A stretch of 60,499 nucleotides of DNA from NCBI RefSeq assembly GCF_001641635.1, contig NZ_LUUB01000053.1, positions 20,665 to 81,163 of the forward strand, read 5' to 3'. The notes beneath the pieces are model-generated. The model ran no database searches, was not told the DNA's origin, and saw only the letters and a program-made list of their open reading frames with translations. Made by a program: the position numbers and the translations under genes. Numbering within the stretch: the first letter of the stretch is position 1; each line of letters opens with the position of its first letter. This DNA comes from Bradyrhizobium centrolobii. Lineage in GTDB: Bacteria; Pseudomonadota; Alphaproteobacteria; Rhizobiales; Xanthobacteraceae. Shown one piece after another: positions 37,001 through 45,616 of this stretch.

Positions 37001-37650
37001 GAAAATCTGCGGATTCGATCGTGGCGGCCGCGGGCCTGAATCGTCCACGCGCAAGCTCACCGGAAGCGCGATGATCTGCGTGCCCCGTCCCGTCGCAGGC
37101 TGTTGGTCACTGTTCCGACGTATCGAAGCCGACGCGAATTCGGGTGGCACGTTCCGCTCGTCGTTCGGCAGGCGGTACGGATAGATCGCATAGGCGTGAG
37201 CAGCACAGCCGGCCAGGAACTCCGCAGTCAGCACGGACCCGACGGTGAGCGCGAAGTGCGATATCGCGCCGGCAGAGGATACGGCCGACCGAATGAGGAT
37301 ATCCGTGACGCGCGCTGTCAGGCCCGACGGACGCACATGATCAATCGTTGGCGACGGCCGCGGAAACGGCAATGTCGTCGGCTCATACCGTCGTTGAATG
37401 CGACGGTGTCCATCGGATGGATACTGCGCGGCGCCGCGCAGGTCTCCGCATGATTTCGTCTTCAAAAGCAGCATCATCGGTCTCCGTCCAATCGCTGGTC
37501 GAAGAGACATTGCCCCCGTCACGTTTCCGGAAAATTCCGGCGAAGGACAATCAAGCTACGTCTGCAATACGCATTGCGGCAGCAGTAAAACCGCTAGCTG
37601 AGCAACTCGCTATCGAATGGAACCGGAGCCCTATGGGGCTTTTGTAAGCG
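37001..37650. other. Intergenic region
   Basis: About 650 bp upstream of the DUF1127 gene and downstream of the response regulator stop. A minus-strand frame remains open to 37522 without recognisable domains. I see no RNA gene, repeat or operator copy here. Confidence 0.4.
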
Positions 37651-38469
37651 TCAGAGACGTTCGACCGGCAGGGTGAAGACATAGCCGACCCCGCGTTCGG
37701 TCCGGATGATCGATGGCGCGCTCGAATCGGTCTCCAGCTTGCGGCGCAGACGAAGCACCTGCACGTCGATGCTGCGATCGAATATATCCTCATGAACGCG
37801 CGTTGCCTGCAGGAGGTATTCGCGGGACAGCGGCCTCTGCGGAGCGTCGAGGAAGGCCATCAGCAGGGCATATTCGCCCTTCGTGAGCGAAATGGGCTCG
37901 CCGGCCGCATTGGTCAGGCGGCGCAAGCGCCGATCGACTTGCCAGCTGCCGAAACGCCAGCGTCCCTTCTCGGCATCCCGCTGGGCGGCGGACGGCGCGG
38001 CCTCCCGTCGCCGCAGAACGGCCTTGATGCGAGCAAGCAGCTCCCTCAGGCCGAACGGCTTCGTCAAATAGTCGTCTGCTCCCAGCTCAAGACCGACGAC
38101 GCGATCGACCTCATCGCGCCGATGACCTGTCGTGATGATAACAGGCACATCCGACTGCGCGCGGATCTCGCGGAGCAGGTCGAGGCCGTCCTCCTGTCCG
38201 AGGCGAAGATCGAGCACCACGAGATCCGGCGTGTTGCGCGCAAGCAGGCCTGGCACTTCCTCTCGCCGCGACGCCGAGATGGTTCTGATGTCGTGATCTT
38301 CGAGATAGTTTGTCACCAGATGCCGCATGGTCATGTCGTCCTCGACGACGAGACATATGGGAGCCCGGTGCTCTGTGCTGTCGTTGGTGGGCAATGGTTC
38401 GAACAATTTGTACGCGTCGATATCAATTTGTGAGGCGAGCGCGGCCGGGCTCGTCGTTCTCTGACTCAT
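37651..38469 (-). CDS. OmpR-family response regulator
   Basis: A 272-aa protein. A 37-residue N-terminal tail precedes the receiver: acidic pocket LVVEDDMTM, phospho-acceptor Asp87 in LVVLDLRLG, switch Thr in VIITTGHR, Lys in YLTKPFGLREL. The C-terminal winged helix has LTKGEYALLMAFLDAPQRPLS and RTERGVGYVFTLPV. The neighbouring kinases (33.3 kb and 42.5 kb) lack an intact receiver or a cognate regulator gene, so either could be its partner. The N-terminal tail is longer than usual. Confidence 0.9.
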   Translation of the reverse strand: MSQRTTSPAALASQIDIDAYKLFEPLPTNDSTEHRAPICLVVEDDMTMRHLVTNYLEDHDIRTISASRREEVPGLLARNTPDLVVLDLRLGQEDGLDLLREIRAQSDVPVIITTGHRRDEVDRVVGLELGADDYLTKPFGLRELLARIKAVLRRREAAPSAAQRDAEKGRWRFGSWQVDRRLRRLTNAAGEPISLTKGEYALLMAFLDAPQRPLSREYLLQATRVHEDIFDRSIDVQVLRLRRKLETDSSAPSIIRTERGVGYVFTLPVERL

Positions 38470-38869
38470 TCCATCTCTCCGCCGCCCCCACGCTCATATA
38501 GGAGAGCCACCCGGCATTGCCCCACACGTTTTTGAGAGCGATCCTTAGAAGGATTCTAATTCGCTCTTCGCGCGAGCGGGTCCTCTGCCCGCCGTCGGTT
38601 ACAATTGTAATTGGATGCATCGAGCGGGAGATCACGATGGCGGTCGATAATGGGCCGGCTCACGCGCGACGCCGCGCTGCGCACGCACGCGCGTTCGAAT
38701 CGATAGCAATCGCATTGCGCACTCAGACAAGACGTCGGACGCGTGCGTTGCAGTTGTAACAAGTTCCGCCGGCTGCTGAGACCAGCAAAGACCACCTGCA
38801 AAATTGCAGAGCTGCATCGCGCTGAGTTCGCTGCGGGGGCGAAGGCCGGCCTTGTGCAAGAGGGCTGCA
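38470..38869. other. Intergenic region with a perfect 12-bp palindrome
   Basis: A 400-bp stretch upstream of the response regulator gene. It contains TTACAATTGTAA (38599-38610) and a partial relative, TTGCAGTTGTAAC, near 38749. No gene recognised. Confidence 0.5.
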
Positions 38870-40519
38870 CTACCGGCGGGGCGATCGGGCTCTGTGCATT
38901 TCCTGCAGCCGCAGCGGCAGCGGCGGGGACTCGTATGGCGGCGTCACCACCTCGATGTAGACCCCGGTCTCGGCGACGGAGGCGCGCTCAAGCGCTTGGT
39001 CGAGCTCACCACAGGTAGTCACGCGCGCCGACATCCAGCCATCGCAGCCGAAGACTGACGGCATCTCGGCATAGCGCCAGGCCGCAATGTCATTGTAGGC
39101 AAGCGATGGATCCCTGCAGAGCAGCCGCTCGATGAGATAGCCGCCGTTGTTCAGAACGAAGATCACGGGCGTCAGGCCTAGACGGGCGAACTGGCTGATT
39201 TCCTGAATGCTGCATTGATGGGCCCCCTCCCCGGTGAACAGCATCACCCGCCGATGCGGCGCCGCGACCGCGGCTCCGAGCGCGGCCGGCGTCGCCCAAC
39301 CGATCGAAGCCCAGAGGCTTTGGGTGAGGAAGTCGACCCCCGTTGGAAGCTCGGCCAGACCGAGGCCCATGAACGCCGTGCCGGCTTCGGCAACGACAAT
39401 ATCATCGGAGCGCATAAAGTCGGCCCAACGCGGATACAGCGCGGCTGCGGTGATCGGTTCGGAGCCGCTGCCGATGGCGGAACGTGAGATGCCATCCGTC
39501 CGAGGCAGCACAAAACCCCCTCCCCACTTCAGCCGCTTCGCAAGCGCGGCGAGCACATCCGCCATCTCCACTCCCAACACTCTCCGGCCGCAAATCGTGA
39601 GGTCGTGGTCGTTGATGGCAATCAATCGGGCCGGGTCGATCCGCGTCGTGAATGCTCCGGTGTTCAAGTCGCTGAACAACGAGCCGATTGCAAGCACGAC
39701 GTCGCGACTTTCGACAAATTCACGGACGTCCTCGTTCATCAGCCGGCCGACATACATGCCGAGATAGGCCGGCTGACGTTCGTCCAGAATCGCCTTATCG
39801 GTGAACATGGTCGCGAAGGGGAGGCCCGAGGCGTCGACGATCGCCTGCACAATCGATCGCAGCCCGGCTCGCGCCGCCAGGAAACCCGGCAGGACGCAGG
39901 CCGTCTTTGCTTTGTCCAGGGCAGCCAGGATCGCTTCGACTGCATCTCTCAGCACGTCGGGATCGCTTCCCGGCGGCTCGATCGGTCGCGCATGTCCCTG
40001 CGCGGGCCGCGAGGCGAGATCGAACGGAAACGACATGTAGACCGGCCGCAGATGGTGGCGCGCTTCAAAGATCAGGCGCTCGGTCTCGCGGACGACGTTC
40101 TGCGGCGTCATGACGGCACTGGCACATACGACCGGCCCGCTCATGCGCCGAAAGGCGTCGAACTCGCCATCGCCGAGGGTATGATGCACGATCGCCCGCG
40201 CCGATTGGGCGGACATCGCCGGCGTGCCGACAAGGTGGAACAGCGGCACGCGTTCGGCGCAGGCCCCCGCGATCGCGTTCATTGCGCTGAGCTCGCCCAC
40301 GCCGGCGGTCGTGCAGATTGCGCCCACGCCCTTCAACCGCGCATAGCCGTCCGCTGCGTAGCCGGCGTCCAGCTCGTTGCAGCAGCCGATCCACCGCAGA
40401 CCGGGCTGCGTGCTGATCGCGTCATTCAGTGGAAAGGAGAAATCGCCGGGAACGCCGAAGACGTCGCCAACACCAATATCGCGAAGGCGAGACAGGACGT
40501 ATTCAATGACGGTTGGCAT
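38870..40519 (-). CDS. Thiamine-diphosphate 2-keto-acid decarboxylase (indolepyruvate/pyruvate type)
   Basis: A 549-aa ThDP enzyme. The catalytic Glu49 lies in CCNELDAGYAADGYARLKG. The His-His region is VHHTLGDGEF. The ThDP/Mg motif is LFTGEGAHQCSIQEIS ending NNGGYLIE. The motif begins GEG where most relatives have GDG, so the first Mg ligand is changed conservatively. Indolepyruvate, phenylpyruvate or pyruvate decarboxylation fits the family. The adjacent trpC gene hints at indole chemistry, hence possibly auxin synthesis, but this is inference. Confidence 0.85.
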   Translation of the reverse strand: MPTVIEYVLSRLRDIGVGDVFGVPGDFSFPLNDAISTQPGLRWIGCCNELDAGYAADGYARLKGVGAICTTAGVGELSAMNAIAGACAERVPLFHLVGTPAMSAQSARAIVHHTLGDGEFDAFRRMSGPVVCASAVMTPQNVVRETERLIFEARHHLRPVYMSFPFDLASRPAQGHARPIEPPGSDPDVLRDAVEAILAALDKAKTACVLPGFLAARAGLRSIVQAIVDASGLPFATMFTDKAILDERQPAYLGMYVGRLMNEDVREFVESRDVVLAIGSLFSDLNTGAFTTRIDPARLIAINDHDLTICGRRVLGVEMADVLAALAKRLKWGGGFVLPRTDGISRSAIGSGSEPITAAALYPRWADFMRSDDIVVAEAGTAFMGLGLAELPTGVDFLTQSLWASIGWATPAALGAAVAAPHRRVMLFTGEGAHQCSIQEISQFARLGLTPVIFVLNNGGYLIERLLCRDPSLAYNDIAAWRYAEMPSVFGCDGWMSARVTTCGELDQALERASVAETGVYIEVVTPPYESPPLPLRLQEMHRARSPRR

Positions 40520-40627
40520 CGGGCGGCTCCCTCGATCGGAATGGATCGAGCGTTCCGCTTCCCGGTTACGGTGTTATCTCAATTCCGGAGCATCCGGCTA
40601 CATCGGTAGTCGATGGAGCCAGGTGCA

Positions 40628-41422
40628 CTAGCGCTTGAGCAAGGCGCGCGTTGCAGCGCTGACGTCGTCCCGACGCATGAGGCTTTCTCCGACCAGAAAG
40701 GTCGATATTCCAAGCTGCGCGAGGCGGGCGAGGTCAGCGGGCGGCGATATGCCACTTTCCCCCACGATCAGGCGGTCCTTCGGAATCATCGGCGCCAAGG
40801 CCTCGCTGGTCGCGAGCGTCGTCTCGAAGGTCCGCAGATTGCGATGGTTGATGCCGATCATCGGCGAGCGAAGCCGCAAGGCGCGCTCGAGCTCCTCGTG
40901 GTCGTGGATTTCAACCAGCACGTCCATGCCGTGATCGATCGCGGCGGCCTCGATATCCCTCGCAGCCGCGTCATCGAGCGCGGCCATGATGATCAGAATG
41001 CAGTCCGCGCCATGCGCACGCGCCTCCACCACCTGATAGGTATCGAACATGAAATCCTTGCGCAGCACAGGCAGGCTCGTCGCCGCGCGCGCGGCCGTCA
41101 TGAAGCCCAACTCCCCCTGGAACGACGGCTTGTCGGTCAGCACGGACAGGCAGGCCGCGCCTCCCGCCTGGTAGGCTCTCGCAAGCGACGGCGGATCGAA
41201 ATCGGCGCGGATGAGCCCCTTGGAAGGCGACGCCTTCTTGATCTCGGCAATCAGCGCGTATTCGCCGGCCGCAAGCTTGCTGCGGATGGCCGAGACGAAG
41301 CCGCGCGGAGGCGACGCCGCCTTCGCGCGCGACTGCATCTGGCTGAGCGGACAAACCCGCTTTGCGAGCTCGATCTCCTCGCGCTTGTAGGCTTCGATCT
41401 TTCTCAGAATGTCGGGCGCCAT
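40628..41422 (-). CDS. trpC: Indole-3-glycerol-phosphate synthase
   Basis: A 264-aa TIM-barrel enzyme closing the indole ring in tryptophan synthesis. Visible are [22 protein letters not shown] with the catalytic Lys, [29 protein letters not shown] and the phosphate-binding IVGESGIS and FLVGESLM. The usual partners (trpD, moaC) are absent, so it is an isolated copy, probably second to a housekeeping gene elsewhere. Immediately downstream lies the keto-acid decarboxylase. Confidence 0.92.
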   Translation of the reverse strand: MAPDILRKIEAYKREEIELAKRVCPLSQMQSRAKAASPPRGFVSAIRSKLAAGEYALIAEIKKASPSKGLIRADFDPPSLARAYQAGGAACLSVLTDKPSFQGELGFMTAARAATSLPVLRKDFMFDTYQVVEARAHGADCILIIMAALDDAAARDIEAAAIDHGMDVLVEIHDHEELERALRLRSPMIGINHRNLRTFETTLATSEALAPMIPKDRLIVGESGISPPADLARLAQLGISTFLVGESLMRRDDVSAATRALLKR

Positions 41423-41738
41423 GTTTTGAGCTCGTTCGAAATGACAGGGAGCGACGACTATTCAAGGAGAAGCGCGTTTGCGAATCGCATTTCGTTGAGT
41501 CGCGCGTGAGCGCCCGCAACGGCACCGGTCGGACTGCCCTGTCGAGCCCGGCAATGACTGCGACGATTTTCACTCTTTTACGGAACAATACAGACGGCGC
41601 CGCTCGGACATCGTCATAGTTCCAGTCAAGATTCTCCGCTGCTGGTGTCTCGTCGAAGCGACCTATGCCTGGCGGGAAGAGAGCACTGCAACAGGTCACG
41701 GGGCGGAGCATCGCGCCGGACACTTAGGAGCGAGCCCC
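41423..41738. other. Divergent promoter region trpC / SDR
   Basis: A 316-bp stretch with no gene, no operator copy and no strong hairpin visible. A ribosome site TAGGAGCGA precedes the SDR ATG. Confidence 0.5.
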
Positions 41739-42479
41739 ATGTCAGCCAACCAAAGACGAGTTGCCCTCATCACCGGCGCCGCCCGCGGCATCGGCGCAGC
41801 CATTGCCGAACGGCTTGCCCGTGACGGCTTCAGCGTCGTGATCAACTATGTCGGCAAGACCGACCAGGCGGACGCCCTCGCCGACAAGATCGAGATGGCG
41901 GGTGGACGCGCCATCACGGCGCAGGCGGACATCGCCCGGCCTGCCGACGTCGAGCGCATGTTCGAGATGGCCGACGTCGCCTTCGGCGGCGTGGATGTGC
42001 TGGTGAACAATGCTGGCATCATGCGGCTATCCGCCATCGCGGAGACCGATGATGAGCGATTCGACGCGCACGTCGCGGTCAACCTGAAAGGAACCTTCAA
42101 TACGTTGCGGGCGGCGGCGCGGCGGATCCGTCACGGGGGGCGCATCATCAACCTGTCCTCCAGCCAGGTGGCGCTGCTGCATCCGACCTACGCCATCTAT
42201 GCGGCGACGAAAGCCGGTGTCGAGGCGATGACCCGCGTCCTTGCAAAGGAGCTGCGCGGCCAGGACATAACCGTCAACGCGATCGCTCCCGGCCCGACTG
42301 CAACGGCGCTGTTTCTCGACGGGAAATCCCAGGACGCGATCGACCATCTGGCGAGCCTCGCGCCTCTCGAGCGGCTCGGGCAACCGGTCGACATCGCGGC
42401 GGTCGTGGCTTTCCTTGCCGGCCCGGACGGAAGCTGGATCAACGGCCAGGTGATACGGGCGAACGGCGGGATGATCTAG
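41739..42479 (+). CDS. Short-chain dehydrogenase/reductase
   Basis: A 246-aa classical SDR. The cofactor motif is ALITGAARGIGAAIAERLA, followed by VLVNNAGIMRL, the catalytic Ser in INLSSSQVAL, Y-x-x-x-K in YAIYAATKAGVEAM, and NAIAPGPTATALF. The basic/neutral residues after strand 2 favour NADPH. Substrate unknown. The C-terminal SWINGQVIRANGGMI matches FabG-like members. Confidence 0.9.
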   Translation: MSANQRRVALITGAARGIGAAIAERLARDGFSVVINYVGKTDQADALADKIEMAGGRAITAQADIARPADVERMFEMADVAFGGVDVLVNNAGIMRLSAIAETDDERFDAHVAVNLKGTFNTLRAAARRIRHGGRIINLSSSQVALLHPTYAIYAATKAGVEAMTRVLAKELRGQDITVNAIAPGPTATALFLDGKSQDAIDHLASLAPLERLGQPVDIAAVVAFLAGPDGSWINGQVIRANGGMI

Positions 42480-42508
42480 ACAGCCAGCGGTTACGAGATC
42501 TCGTCCTC

Positions 42509-43261
42509 CTAGACTCTCCTCACCAGGATGGAAAACCGGGTTCCGCGCGACGGCGCCGAACTGACATCGATCCGATGTCCGAGGATGGACGTCGCGCGCC
42601 GCACGATGAAGAGTCCGAGCCCAAGCCCGTCAGCGTGCGTCGAATCGAGCCGCGTGAATGCGTTGAAGATCCTCGACATCTGCTCCTGGCTCATGCCGAT
42701 TCCGGTATCGATCACGTCGACCCTCACGCTGCAACGGGAGTGGCGACAGCCCAGCAGGATGCGTCCGCCCGGCGCGGTGTATTTGACCGCATTGCTGATC
42801 AGGTTGCGAAGAATGGCGCCCAGCAGGAACGCATCACTCGTCACCACGGACCTGCTCGGCACGAGACGGATCTCAATTTCCTTCTCGCGCGCAGCCGCTT
42901 CGTTTTCTCCGCTTGCCTGTCGCAGCAGTGAATCCAGGCGGATCGGCCCCAACCGCATGCGCTTCACATGCTCGTGGAGCCGTACCGCTCCAAGGAGCTG
43001 ATCGAGCTGCCGCTTCAACTGATCGATCGCGGCCTGGCCGATCTCCAGGAGATGCTGCTCGGACTGGGTTCGGGGGCCGTGGCCCAGCCTTTCGTGTGCG
43101 CTTTGCAGCACCTGCAACGGCTGACGCAAATCATGGCCTGCAATGCCAAGGAGAACGATCTCGAAATCGGAAAGGTCCCTGGTCGATGCCGCTCTGCGGA
43201 CGCGGCTCGAACGAAGACGGCTGACAGCTTCGACCCTGATCTGACAGTTGATGTGGTCCAT
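42509..43261 (-). CDS. Soluble sensor histidine kinase without a sensor domain
   Basis: A 250-aa kinase core. HisKA has GIAGHDLRQPLQVLQSA with the phospho-His, and HATPase has RNLISNAVKYT, DVIDTGIGMS and GLGLGLFIVRR. There is no transmembrane helix and no recognised input domain in the 35-residue N-terminus. ATG 43261 has AGGAGAG upstream. It is an orphan. The nearest response regulator is the one at 37.7 kb. Confidence 0.85.
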   Translation of the reverse strand: MDHINCQIRVEAVSRLRSSRVRRAASTRDLSDFEIVLLGIAGHDLRQPLQVLQSAHERLGHGPRTQSEQHLLEIGQAAIDQLKRQLDQLLGAVRLHEHVKRMRLGPIRLDSLLRQASGENEAAAREKEIEIRLVPSRSVVTSDAFLLGAILRNLISNAVKYTAPGGRILLGCRHSRCSVRVDVIDTGIGMSQEQMSRIFNAFTRLDSTHADGLGLGLFIVRRATSILGHRIDVSSAPSRGTRFSILVRRV

Positions 43262-43399
43262 GATGTGCTCTCCTGATGCGAATGAACTCCGCCAGCCCAC
43301 GCTCGATTGGCCCAGGTTGCGCGTCCTGCATCCCGCGAGCGAGTGTATCGTCGTAAGCGCGTGTAAATTCTTACGAGCGAGCCGCGTTAGTCCAATCGC

Positions 43400-43657
43400 T
43401 CAACAGTCAAGACAGAACCGTACCGTGAACTCGATCTCGGAACGGTTCGGGATGCCGAGATCACGTAACGTGTGGTCATCGAGCAAGGCCAGCGATCGTG
43501 TCGCCTGCCCTATCCGACGCTCCCTGCACCAATGGATCCATAGATCCATGATCAGATTTGCCGCGCGCTCAATGCTGCTGCCGTCACCGCGGTCGGCATC
43601 CGCATGTCGCTGCAGGTTCGAGGTCGAAACATCGCTCGCCGAGGCACGTGTATCCAT
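43400..43657 (-). CDS. DUF1127 small protein 2
   Basis: An 85-aa protein ending with SLALLDDHTLRDLGIPNRSE, the DUF1127 signature. ATG 43657 has GGAG eight bases upstream, while ATG 43663 has it only two bases away. As with the DUF1127 gene at 36.8 kb, it is on the same strand as and upstream of a histidine kinase gene. Confidence 0.8.
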   Translation of the reverse strand: MDTRASASDVSTSNLQRHADADRGDGSSIERAANLIMDLWIHWCRERRIGQATRSLALLDDHTLRDLGIPNRSEIEFTVRFCLDC

Positions 43658-43827
43658 TTGCATCACTCCACATTGTCTTGCGAGGGCGAGCATGAATGTG
43701 GGCGGCTACAATCCGACAACCTCTTCCCGGAATCGAGTTTCATCAGAAACTCTTCACACCTCATTTCGGCCAAGAACGTTCGGCGAGCGCGAGCCAGGCT
43801 GAGCCGGAGAGTCGATCTCCGAACGCG

Positions 43828-44379
43828 TCAGGCCGGCGCCTTGAAATCATACGAAATGCGCCCGGCTGGCAGATAGAACAACGCGATCACCGCGCCACCC
43901 CTGACCTCCGGATAGTGCTGGCTTCCCGGATCGGGGGCCGTCCACCCTGCGCCCTGCCAGCCCTGCAATCCCTTCAACTGCGCGCCTTCGTTCAAGGGAA
44001 CCACCAGATTGAGCTCGCCATAGGGATGGCCGTGATATTGGCCACGCAACACGTCGACCTCGTCGTCGTCCTCGAAGCGGCGCGGGTCGTTGCTGTTCAT
44101 GTAGACGGCGGTAATGCTGAAATGAAACGTATCGGGACACGGCTCCTGGATCCGGCTGCGGCGGTAGTTCGGGCCGTCCACCTCCGTGTTCGCCGCCCAA
44201 CCGTCCTCAACGCCGACCCTGATCAGACGCGACAGCTCCTGATAGAGCTCGCTGTCCGGGCCATAGACCCTGTTGAGCCACCGCTCCATGTCTGCGCCAG
44301 GCGTCATATCCTTGACCTCCCGGAGAAAGGGAATGCTGCACTGAATCAGGTCCTCTCGACTCCCTCTGACGTCCATCAT
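43828..44379 (-). CDS. DUF4863 protein, 4-hydroxylaminobenzoate-lyase-like
   Basis: A 183-aa protein. The cupin-like C-terminal half has YHGHPYGELNLVVPL, GWTAPDPGSQHYPEVRGG and ALFYLPAGRISYDF, the pattern of DUF4863, which includes PnbB-type 4-hydroxylaminobenzoate lyase (hydroxylaminobenzoate to protocatechuate plus ammonia). His residues in YHGHPYGE and SQHYPE could bind a metal. Substrate here is unproven. GGAGGAGC precedes two consecutive ATGs (44379, 44376). Operator copy e lies about 45 bp upstream, and LysR 2 is divergent. Confidence 0.78.
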   Translation of the reverse strand: MMDVRGSREDLIQCSIPFLREVKDMTPGADMERWLNRVYGPDSELYQELSRLIRVGVEDGWAANTEVDGPNYRRSRIQEPCPDTFHFSITAVYMNSNDPRRFEDDDEVDVLRGQYHGHPYGELNLVVPLNEGAQLKGLQGWQGAGWTAPDPGSQHYPEVRGGAVIALFYLPAGRISYDFKAPA

Positions 44380-44424
44380 GCTCCTCCAGTCTTCTGATGC
44401 ATAATGGCTCGACCGGCTCTGGAG

Positions 44425-44464
44425 GGAAGTGAAACGATTGCAGAATGATCGTGAATGGGGTTCA
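44425..44464 (-). promoter_or_regulatory. LysR-type operator, copy e (DUF4863 / LysR 2)
   Basis: On the plus strand GGAAG (44425-44429) is followed by TGAAACGATTGCA (44430-44442). A second box, TGAATGGGGTTCA (44452-44464), starts 22 bp later and is embedded in the perfect palindrome CGTGAA-TGGGG-TTCACG. The pair lies in the divergent region between the DUF4863 gene and LysR 2, the classical place for a LysR regulator's own target site. Confidence 0.75.
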
Positions 44465-44601
44465 CGACACACTAGCCTGACGCAAACTGTGCAGGTGGAG
44501 GTCCCGGCACACCGCACTTCCGCAACAGGGTTGACGTCAGCGGCCCCTCGCCAAAAGAGCGACGAAGACCTATTTGTTCGTTTTTCGACGGAATTTCCAT
44601 C

Positions 44602-45579
44602 GTGCCCGTATCCTTCAACACCCTGGACCTCAACCTGCTCAAGGTTTTCGATGCCGTCATGGAAGAACGAAGCGTTCTCCGGGCAAGCCAAAAGGTCGCG
44701 TTGAGCCAGTCCGCGGTCAGTCATTCGCTCGCGCGCCTGCGCGAGATGCTCGAGGATGACCTGTTCGTGCGCACGTCGACCGGCATGCAACCGACCGCGC
44801 GCGCACAGGCCATGGCGCCACAGATCCGCGAGGCGCTGCGCTCGCTCGAGGCGGCCGTCGAGCTCCCCACATTCGATGCGTCCGCTTCCACCAAGCAGTT
44901 CACGCTCGCGGCAAACGACTTCACCACGATGGTGCTGGCACCTCCACTGCTGAAGCTGCTCGGCCGCGAGGCGCCGTCGGTCGACCTGATCATCAAGCCG
45001 GTGACGCGAATCGATCTCGCCGAGCAGATCGATCTTGGCCGGATCGATGTCGCCATCGGCGTCTTCTCCTCCCCTCCGGGCCGGTTCAGGTCTGCGCTGC
45101 TGTTCGAATACGACGACGTGCTGATCGTCGGCGTCCGGAACAGGCTCGATCGGGTCGACAACGCCACGCTGGAACGGCTCCCGCTGGTCGTGGTCTCCTT
45201 CGGGGGCGAGCAGGAAGGAGCTATCGGAGGGTTCATCTCCGAGCGTGGCCTGGCGAGACGATCGGAGATGTATGATCGCGCCGCCTTGGAGAAGGCGCTC
45301 GCCGAGAGCGACCGGCCGCCGCGGATGGCCGTCTCACTGCCGCACTTTCTCGCCCTGCCGGCATTGATCGAGGATAGCGGGCTGGCGGCGATCGTTCCTC
45401 GCCCGCTCGCCAAGGCCTTCGAGCGCACCTACGCGATCGCAACCCATGAGCTGCCATATGCAACGACCCCGGTCGAGGTCAGGCTGCTCTGGCACGAGCG
45501 CCTCGAAGATGAACCGTCGCACGACTGGCTGCACGATGTGCTTCGACGCGCGACCGAAGCTCTCAGGCACGAACGGTAG
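44602..45579 (+). CDS. LysR-family regulator 2
   Basis: A 325-aa regulator, paralogue of the one at 27.9 kb, with the same HTH (DLNLLKVFDAVMEERSVLRA, SQSAVSHSLARLR), the same TGMQPT segment, and matching effector-domain stretches such as SLPHFLALPALIED and VPRPLA. It begins with GTG. Divergent from the DUF4863 gene across operator copy e, it is the best candidate for binding that operator and, by similarity, the other copies. The second STAND regulator is convergent with it, 37 bp away. Confidence 0.92.
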   Translation: MPVSFNTLDLNLLKVFDAVMEERSVLRASQKVALSQSAVSHSLARLREMLEDDLFVRTSTGMQPTARAQAMAPQIREALRSLEAAVELPTFDASASTKQFTLAANDFTTMVLAPPLLKLLGREAPSVDLIIKPVTRIDLAEQIDLGRIDVAIGVFSSPPGRFRSALLFEYDDVLIVGVRNRLDRVDNATLERLPLVVVSFGGEQEGAIGGFISERGLARRSEMYDRAALEKALAESDRPPRMAVSLPHFLALPALIEDSGLAAIVPRPLAKAFERTYAIATHELPYATTPVEVRLLWHERLEDEPSHDWLHDVLRRATEALRHER

Positions 45580-45616
45580 CCAGGCTGCCAGACAAGACGC
45601 GCCGGCTTGTCGGGAT

